This document shows positions 59,319-64,000 of a stretch of 64,000 bases of DNA, piece after piece (position 1 is the first letter of the stretch; each line of letters opens with the position of its first letter). A program made the position numbers and the translations under genes. The DNA lies in the NCBI RefSeq assembly GCF_020099395.1, contig NZ_CP083590.1, positions 1,054,001 through 1,118,000 of the forward strand, read 5' to 3'. Below the pieces are notes generated by a model that made no database searches, was not told the DNA's origin, and saw only the letters and a list, made by a program, of their open reading frames with translations. This DNA comes from Streptomyces mobaraensis. GTDB lineage: Bacteria > Actinomycetota > Actinomycetes > Streptomycetales > Streptomycetaceae.

Positions 59319-61800
59319 GGTCCTCCTCCTCGGGCGCGGCGGCCACGGGCGCGGCGGCGCCGGTCAGGACGCGGTCGGGGCGGATCGGCAGGTCGCGGTG
59401 GCGGACGCCGGTCGCGTGCCAGACGGCGTTGGCGACGGCGGCCGCGGAGCCGACCGTGCCGATCTCGCCGATGCCCTTGATGCCGACCGGGTCGTCGGGG
59501 TCCGGGTCGTCCAGCCAGTCCACCTCGATGGCGGGGACGTCCGCGTGGGCCGCGACGTGGTAGCCGGCGAGGTCGGCGTTGACGAGGCCGCCGGTGGCGG
59601 TGTCGCGGACGGCCTCCTCGTGCAGGGCCATGGACAGGCCCCAGACCATGCCGCCGGTGAGCTGGTTGCGGGCGGTCAGCGGGTTGACGATGCGGCCGGC
59701 GGCGAAGACGCCGAGCATCCGGCGGACGCGGATCTCGCCGCTGCCCGGGTCGACGGCGACCTCGGCGAACTGGGCGCCGTACGCGTGCCGTTCGTACGCG
59801 GCGAGGGTCCGTACCGCCTCCTCCGTGCTGGCCCGGACGGTGAGGCCGCCGGGCGGGATGTCGGCGCCGGGCGTGAGGCGTTCGCGCAGGTCGTGCGCCG
59901 CGAGGCGGACGGCCCAGCCCCAGGAGCGGGTGCCCATGGAGCCGCCGGCGACCCACGCGTCGCCGAAGTCGCTGTCGGCGATGAGGACGCGCACCCGGTC
60001 CGGGCCGACCTCCAGGGCGTCGGCGGCGAGTTGGGTGAGGGCGGTGCGGGCCCCGGTGCCGATGTCGGCGGCGGCGATGCGGACGGTAAAGGTGCCGTCG
60101 GGGTGCGCGGTCGCGGTGGCGGTCGCCGGGAAGGCGCCGGTGAAGAAGGACGACGCGGCCGTGCCGGTGCCGACGAGCCAGCGGCCGTCGCGGCGGACGC
60201 CCGGCCGCGGGTCGCGCCCGGCCCAGCCGAACCGGCGGGCGCCCTCGGTGAAGCAGTCGGTCAGCCGGCGCCCGGCGAAGGGCAGTCCGGAGACGGGACC
60301 GGCGGCGGGCTCGTTGCGGGCGCGCAGCACGATCGGGTCCAGGCCGCAGCGCTCGGCCAGTTCGTCGAGCGCGCACTCCAGCGCGAACGAGCCGGGGGCC
60401 TCGCCGGGCGCCCGCATGTAGGTGGGCGTGGGGATGTCCAGGGGCAGCACCCGGTGGACGGTGCGGTGGCCGCTCGCGTCGTACATCGACCGCCCGTAGG
60501 CGGCGCTCGGCTCGACGAACTCGCGGACCGTGGACGTCGCGCTGTACGCCGTGTGTTCCAGGGCGCGCAGCCGGCCGTCCGGGCCGGCGCCCAGCCGGAC
60601 GCGCTGGACGGTGGCGCTGCGGTGGCCGATCAGCGAGAACATCTGCTGCCGGGTGAGCGCGATCCGGACCGGCCGGCCGAGGACGGTGGCCGCCATGGCC
60701 GCGAGGACGACGTGCGGGCGGGCCTGCGCCTTGCTGCCGAACCCGCCGCCCACGTGCTCGGACCGCAGCCGCACCACCTCCGGTTCGAGGCCGAGGAGTT
60801 GCGCGAGGTCCCGTGCGGTCGCGTACGCGCCCTGGGTGGAGTCGACGACCTCCAGCCGCCCGTCGTCCCACCGCGCCATGGCCGCGTGCGGCTCCATGGG
60901 GTTGTGGTGTTCCTCGGGGGTGGTGTACCAGGTGTCCAGCACGGTGTCGGAGGCGGCCAGTTCGGCCTCCACGTCGCCCTTGTCGGTGCTGCCCGGTCCC
61001 ATGGCCGTGGTCTCGGGCGGGTAGCTGCCGGGGTGGTCGGGGCGGAGGCGCACGTCGTGCGGCTCGGTGTCGTACGCGACGACGAGCGCCTCCGCGGCCT
61101 CCCTGGCCTGCTCGGGCGTCTCGGCGACGACGCAGGCGACGGGCCAGCCCATGTGCGGCACCCGGTCGTGCTGGAGGATCCGGGTGGTGGCGTCGGGCCC
61201 GAACGTGCCGACGAAGTCCTCTTTGAGGCGCGGCGCGTTGCCGTGGTGCAGGACGGCGAGGACGCCGGGCAGGGCGAGGGCGGCGGCATCGCCGACGGAC
61301 CGGATCCGGCCGCGCGCCACGGTGGAGAGCACGATCCAGCCGTGGGCGAGCCCGTCGGCGGGGTGGTCGGCGGCGTAGCGCGCGGCGCCGGTGACCTTGT
61401 CGCGCCCTTCGACGCGGAGGTGTGACGCGCCTACGGCGGGGGCCGGACGGGAGGTGGCGGGGGTGGTCGCCGTGCGGGACGGGGTGGCGGCCGCCGGTGT
61501 ACGGGTCGCGGTGGCGGCCGTGGCCGTACGGGTCGCGGTGACGGCCGGCACCGTACGGGACCCGGCCTCCGTCGCCGGGGAGGGCACGGCGGCGCTCACC
61601 GCCGTGCCGCCGTGCGGCGCGTGCGGCGCGGCGCGGGACCCGGCGGCGTCCGCCGCCGTACCGGGCGCGACGGCGTCCGTCGCCGTGTCGGTCCGGGCCG
61701 TGCCCGGTGCCGCAGACAGCGCACCGGTGTGCGTCACCGCGGGGGACCCGGCGGCATCCGTCGCCGTGCAGGTGCGGGCCGCGTTCGTTGCCGTGGTCAT
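59302..61800 (-). CDS. Molybdenum-binding subunit of a xanthine dehydrogenase/aldehyde oxidase-type enzyme
   Basis: The 832-residue large subunit belongs to the YagR/XdhA molybdopterin-binding family: DKVTGAARYAADHP near residue 130, GGGFGSKAQARPHVVLAAMA, EAPGSFALECALDELAE and the C-terminal GIKGIGEIGTVGSAAAVANA. It hydroxylates an aldehyde or heterocycle of unknown identity with the FAD and iron-sulfur subunits. About 120 N-terminal residues (61450-61800) are an extra Thr/Ala-rich extension. The start overlaps the FAD subunit gene (ATGA). Confidence 0.92.
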   Translation of the reverse strand: MTTATNAARTCTATDAAGSPAVTHTGALSAAPGTARTDTATDAVAPGTAADAAGSRAAPHAPHGGTAVSAAVPSPATEAGSRTVPAVTATRTATAATATRTPAAATPSRTATTPATSRPAPAVGASHLRVEGRDKVTGAARYAADHPADGLAHGWIVLSTVARGRIRSVGDAAALALPGVLAVLHHGNAPRLKEDFVGTFGPDATTRILQHDRVPHMGWPVACVVAETPEQAREAAEALVVAYDTEPHDVRLRPDHPGSYPPETTAMGPGSTDKGDVEAELAASDTVLDTWYTTPEEHHNPMEPHAAMARWDDGRLEVVDSTQGAYATARDLAQLLGLEPEVVRLRSEHVGGGFGSKAQARPHVVLAAMAATVLGRPVRIALTRQQMFSLIGHRSATVQRVRLGAGPDGRLRALEHTAYSATSTVREFVEPSAAYGRSMYDASGHRTVHRVLPLDIPTPTYMRAPGEAPGSFALECALDELAERCGLDPIVLRARNEPAAGPVSGLPFAGRRLTDCFTEGARRFGWAGRDPRPGVRRDGRWLVGTGTAASSFFTGAFPATATATAHPDGTFTVRIAAADIGTGARTALTQLAADALEVGPDRVRVLIADSDFGDAWVAGGSMGTRSWGWAVRLAAHDLRERLTPGADIPPGGLTVRASTEEAVRTLAAYERHAYGAQFAEVAVDPGSGEIRVRRMLGVFAAGRIVNPLTARNQLTGGMVWGLSMALHEEAVRDTATGGLVNADLAGYHVAAHADVPAIEVDWLDDPDPDDPVGIKGIGEIGTVGSAAAVANAVWHATGVRHRDLPIRPDRVLTGAAAPVAAAPEEEDRAGHR

Positions 61801-62798
61801 GGGGTGGCCGCCTCCTCGGCGAGTTCGGTCAGGGTGCGGACGGTCAGGTGCCGCAGCAGCGGGAGTTTGTGGCCGTTGTGTGGGAGGGACCGGGCGGTGG
61901 CGAGTTCGGCGTCGGCCGCCGCGGCGAACGTGGCGGCGTTGGCCGGGGCCCCGGTCAGAGCCTGTTCCGCCCGGCGGGCGCGCCAGGGGTGGGAGGCGAC
62001 CGCGCCGAAGGCGAGCCGCGCCTCGTGGACGACGCCGTCGCGGACGTCGAGGGCGGCGGCGAGCGAGCCGATCGCGAAGGCGTACGACGCGCGGTCGCGC
62101 ACCTTGCGGTAGCGGGAGGGGCCGGGCGGCGCGGGTGGCAGGACGACGCCGGTGACCAGCGCGCCGGGCGGCAGCGCGGTCTCCTCGTGCGGGGTGCTGC
62201 CCACCGGCCGGTAGAACGCCGCGAGGGGCAGCTCGCCGGGCCCGTCCGCGGTCTCGTAGGTGACGACCGCGTCGAAGGCGGCGAGGGCGACGGCCATGTC
62301 GGACGGGTGGACGGCGACGCAGTGCGTGGACGCGCCGAGGACGGCGTGGTTGCGGTGGTCGCCGGTGAGGGCGGCGCAACCGCTGCCCGGCGTACGCTTG
62401 TTGCACGCCGCGGCGCCCGCGGCCCCACCGGTGAAGTAGCCGCAGCGGGTGCGCTGGAGCAGGTTCCCGCCGACGGTCGCCATGTTGCGCAGCTGCCCGG
62501 AGGCGCCGGCGAGGACGGCCTGCGTCAACGCCGGGTAGCGGCCGCGTACTTCGGGGTGGGCGGCCAGGTCGCTGTTGGTGACCGTCGCGCCCACGCGCAG
62601 GCCCCCGTCGGCGGTGGTCTCGATCCGGTCGAGGGGGAGGTCGCGCAGGTCGACGAGGAGCGCGGGCCGCTCGACGCCGGTCTTCATCAGATCGACGAGG
62701 TTGGTGCCGCCGCCGAGCGGCCGGGCCTCGGGGTCGGCGGCGAGGAGGGCGAGCGCGTCGGCCGTGTCGGCGGCGCGGTGGTAGCGGAACTCCCTCAT
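61797..62798 (-). CDS. FAD-binding subunit of the molybdenum hydroxylase
   Basis: The 333-residue protein has the FAD signature ADPEARPLGGGTNLVDLMKT and the second site SGQLRNMATVGGNLLQRTRC, followed by the CO-dehydrogenase flavoprotein C-terminal domain. Extra cysteines (RTRCGYFTGG, AACNKRTPGSGC) match the YagS-type subfamily that binds an additional iron-sulfur cluster. ATG at 62798 overlaps the stop of the [2Fe-2S] subunit (ATGA). Confidence 0.93.
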   Translation of the reverse strand: MREFRYHRAADTADALALLAADPEARPLGGGTNLVDLMKTGVERPALLVDLRDLPLDRIETTADGGLRVGATVTNSDLAAHPEVRGRYPALTQAVLAGASGQLRNMATVGGNLLQRTRCGYFTGGAAGAAACNKRTPGSGCAALTGDHRNHAVLGASTHCVAVHPSDMAVALAAFDAVVTYETADGPGELPLAAFYRPVGSTPHEETALPPGALVTGVVLPPAPPGPSRYRKVRDRASYAFAIGSLAAALDVRDGVVHEARLAFGAVASHPWRARRAEQALTGAPANAATFAAAADAELATARSLPHNGHKLPLLRHLTVRTLTELAEEAATP

Positions 62799-63352
62799 GC
62801 GACCACCGCCCCGGTTCGCTCGTCGCGTTCCTCCGCGGCCCGGGCGACGGCGCGCACGATCGTCGGGTACGCGCCGCAGCGGCACAGGTTGCCGCTCATC
62901 CGCTCCCGGATCTCGGCGTCGGTGAGGGCGGGCGGGCCGGCCTCGGGGCGGACGTCGGCGGTGGCGGCGCTGGGCCAGCCGGCCGCGTGCTCGTCGAGGA
63001 CGGCGAGGGCCGAGCAGATCTGCCCGGGGGTGCAGTATCCGCACTGGTAGCCGTCGAGTTCGAGGAACGCCTGCTGGACGGGGTGCAGCCGCTCGCCGTC
63101 GGCGACGCCCTCGATCGTGGTGATCGCACGGCCTTCGGCGGCGACGGCGAGCTGGAGGCAGGCCACGGCGCGGCGCCCGTCGAGCAGCACGGTGCAGGCG
63201 CCGCACTGGCCCTGGTCGCAGCCCTTCTTGGTGCCGGTCAGGGCGAGGCGCTCGCGCAGGGCGTCGAGCAGGGTGGTGCGGTGGTCGACGGTGAGGGTGT
63301 GGGGTTCTCCGTTGACGTGCAGGGTGATGACGCTGGACGTCGATGCGGTCAT
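62795..63352 (-). CDS. [2Fe-2S] subunit of the molybdenum hydroxylase
   Basis: The 185-residue protein has the ferredoxin cluster CDQGQCGACTVLLDG and the second cluster GYCTPGQICSA / SGNLCRCGAYPTIV, the pattern of small XdhC-type/CoxS iron-sulfur subunits. It is the first gene of a four-gene operon. ATG at 63352 follows AAAGGG; the longer in-frame start upstream is not supported. The intergenic region to the TetR gene carries two palindromes likely to control it. Confidence 0.94.
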   Translation of the reverse strand: MTASTSSVITLHVNGEPHTLTVDHRTTLLDALRERLALTGTKKGCDQGQCGACTVLLDGRRAVACLQLAVAAEGRAITTIEGVADGERLHPVQQAFLELDGYQCGYCTPGQICSALAVLDEHAAGWPSAATADVRPEAGPPALTDAEIRERMSGNLCRCGAYPTIVRAVARAAEERDERTGAVVA

Positions 63353-63674
63353 GGGGGCCCTTTTCGACACGGCGGTTGGCACGGCGGATGGGACACGGTG
63401 GTGGTGCGCGGTGGTTCGGGCGGTGGCTCGGGCGAAGGTCGCCACACGGCGGTGCCGGCCCGGCGGTCGGCGCCGGCGGATCGCGGGAGCGGCCGTCCCG
63501 AGGGGCCGTCGGCCGTTCCGACGGCCGTCACGGCCACTAAAGTGTGCTGTACGTGGACAGTTGTCCGGCCGATGCGTAGCGGACAGCTGTCCGGTTATCC
63601 GAACCTAGCCGACGGCCGTCGGACGGGCAAGGGCCCGCGGAAGACCGGGCACGGACGAGAGGGCGAGGACGCGC
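63353..63674. other. Divergent promoter region of the hydroxylase operon and the TetR gene
   Basis: This 322-base region contains the promoters of both divergent genes. Two palindromes at 63555 and 63581 lie nearer the TetR side. Other frames across it are not supported. Confidence 0.5.
63555..63592. promoter_or_regulatory. Two palindromic operators of the TetR regulator
   Basis: GGACAGTTGTCC (63555-63566) and GGACAGCTGTCC (63581-63592) are near-identical palindromes whose centres are 26 bases apart, so they lie on about the same face of the helix (2.5 turns is 26 bases). They are upstream of the TetR gene and near the hydroxylase operon promoter and are its probable binding sites. Confidence 0.7.
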
Positions 63675-64000
63675 GTGCGGACGACGGTGCCACAGCAGGA
63701 CGGCGAGCCCCCGCCCCGCCGCTCGGACGCCCGGCGCAACCGCGAGCGCATCCTGGCCGTGGCGCTGGCCGAGTTGACGCACTCCCCCGCCGTCGCGCTC
63801 AGCACGATCGCGAGGAAGGCGGGCGTCGGCCAGGGCACGCTCTACCGCAACTTCCCCGACCGGGAGGCGCTCATCCTGGAGGTCTACCGCTTCGAGGTGC
63901 AGCAGGTCCACGACGCCGCCCGCCACCTGCTCGCGACCCGGCCGCCCGACCGGGCCCTGCGCGAGTGGCTGGACCGGCTGGCCCGGTACGCGACGGCGAA
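63675..64000 (+). CDS. TetR-family regulator, N-terminal part (runs off the window)
   Basis: The visible 108 residues contain a TetR helix-turn-helix (NRERILAVALAEL, then LSTIARKAGVGQGTLYRNFP). The remaining ligand domain lies beyond the window end. GTG at 63675 (VRTTVPQQDG) follows GAGGA. It is divergent from the molybdenum-hydroxylase operon and presumably controls it through the two palindromes in the gap. Confidence 0.88.
   Translation, partial: MRTTVPQQDGEPPPRRSDARRNRERILAVALAELTHSPAVALSTIARKAGVGQGTLYRNFPDREALILEVYRFEVQQVHDAARHLLATRPPDRALREWLDRLARYATA

Overview
The window is about 72% G+C, with strongly G/C-biased third codon positions, frequent GTG starts and many 4-bp ATGA/GTGA gene overlaps. 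Together with the gene families present (monomeric NADP-isocitrate dehydrogenase, DUF397, DUF1707, DUF3618, DUF4235 and DUF5709 proteins, LuxR-type LAL regulators, a type I-E-like CRISPR repeat) this points to a Streptomyces or a close relative. It looks like a chromosomal arm: conserved metabolic genes mixed with accessory operons, decayed genes and many tandem repeats.

0-8.3 kb holds a DUF397 gene end, a dienelactone-hydrolase-like protein lacking its nucleophile, monomeric isocitrate dehydrogenase, an APC permease and the most interesting locus of the window. This is a 27-residue peptide gene (5746-5829) with its own strong ribosome binding site, ending in Pro-Tyr-Ser-Tyr-Tyr, followed by a hairpin and a cytochrome P450 (5986-7305). 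The layout closely matches the cittilin/RP-66453 RiPP system (27-residue precursor, C-terminal YxYY core, P450 cross-linking of tyrosines, prolyl-endopeptidase release), but with a YSYY core instead of YIYY.

8.4-20 kb is a trans-4-hydroxy-L-proline catabolic regulon: GntR regulator, 2,5-dioxovalerate dehydrogenase, hydroxyproline 2-epimerase, DapA-type deaminase, a three-subunit D-hydroxyproline dehydrogenase and, separated by unrelated genes, a Xaa-Pro peptidase. Four similar TGTsACATT-type sites in front of the regulator, the deaminase, one dehydrogenase subunit and the peptidase suggest one regulator joins peptide cleavage to hydroxyproline breakdown. Long-form GAPDH follows.

22-31.7 kb carries glutathione peroxidase, an oxidoreductase/TetR pair around a shared operator, a degenerate Nudix protein coupled to an ABC exporter, an aldo/keto reductase, a LysR regulator with a repeat-expanded tail and an MFS exporter. 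32-38 kb has an internally deleted molybdopterin oxidoreductase relic, small acidic stress-type proteins, topoisomerase IB, a secreted HAD phosphatase and the holin-X/DUF3618/DUF4235 envelope trio. 38.5-49.3 kb has a LAL regulator, a frameshifted AraC gene, a small CRISPR array without cas genes in the window, another AraC gene, an Imm51-like immunity protein, hypothetical genes and a methyltransferase.

49.5-64 kb holds a three-part chimera (esterase, amidohydrolase, DoxX fragments), an ABC-F protein preceded by a 7-codon reading frame, a UvrA paralogue, an AraC/VOC pair, a second esterase and a four-gene xanthine-dehydrogenase-type molybdenum hydroxylase operon facing a TetR gene, with two perfect palindromes between them. 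A recurring feature is in-frame tandem repeats (periods 12, 18 and 24 bp) extending protein ends.
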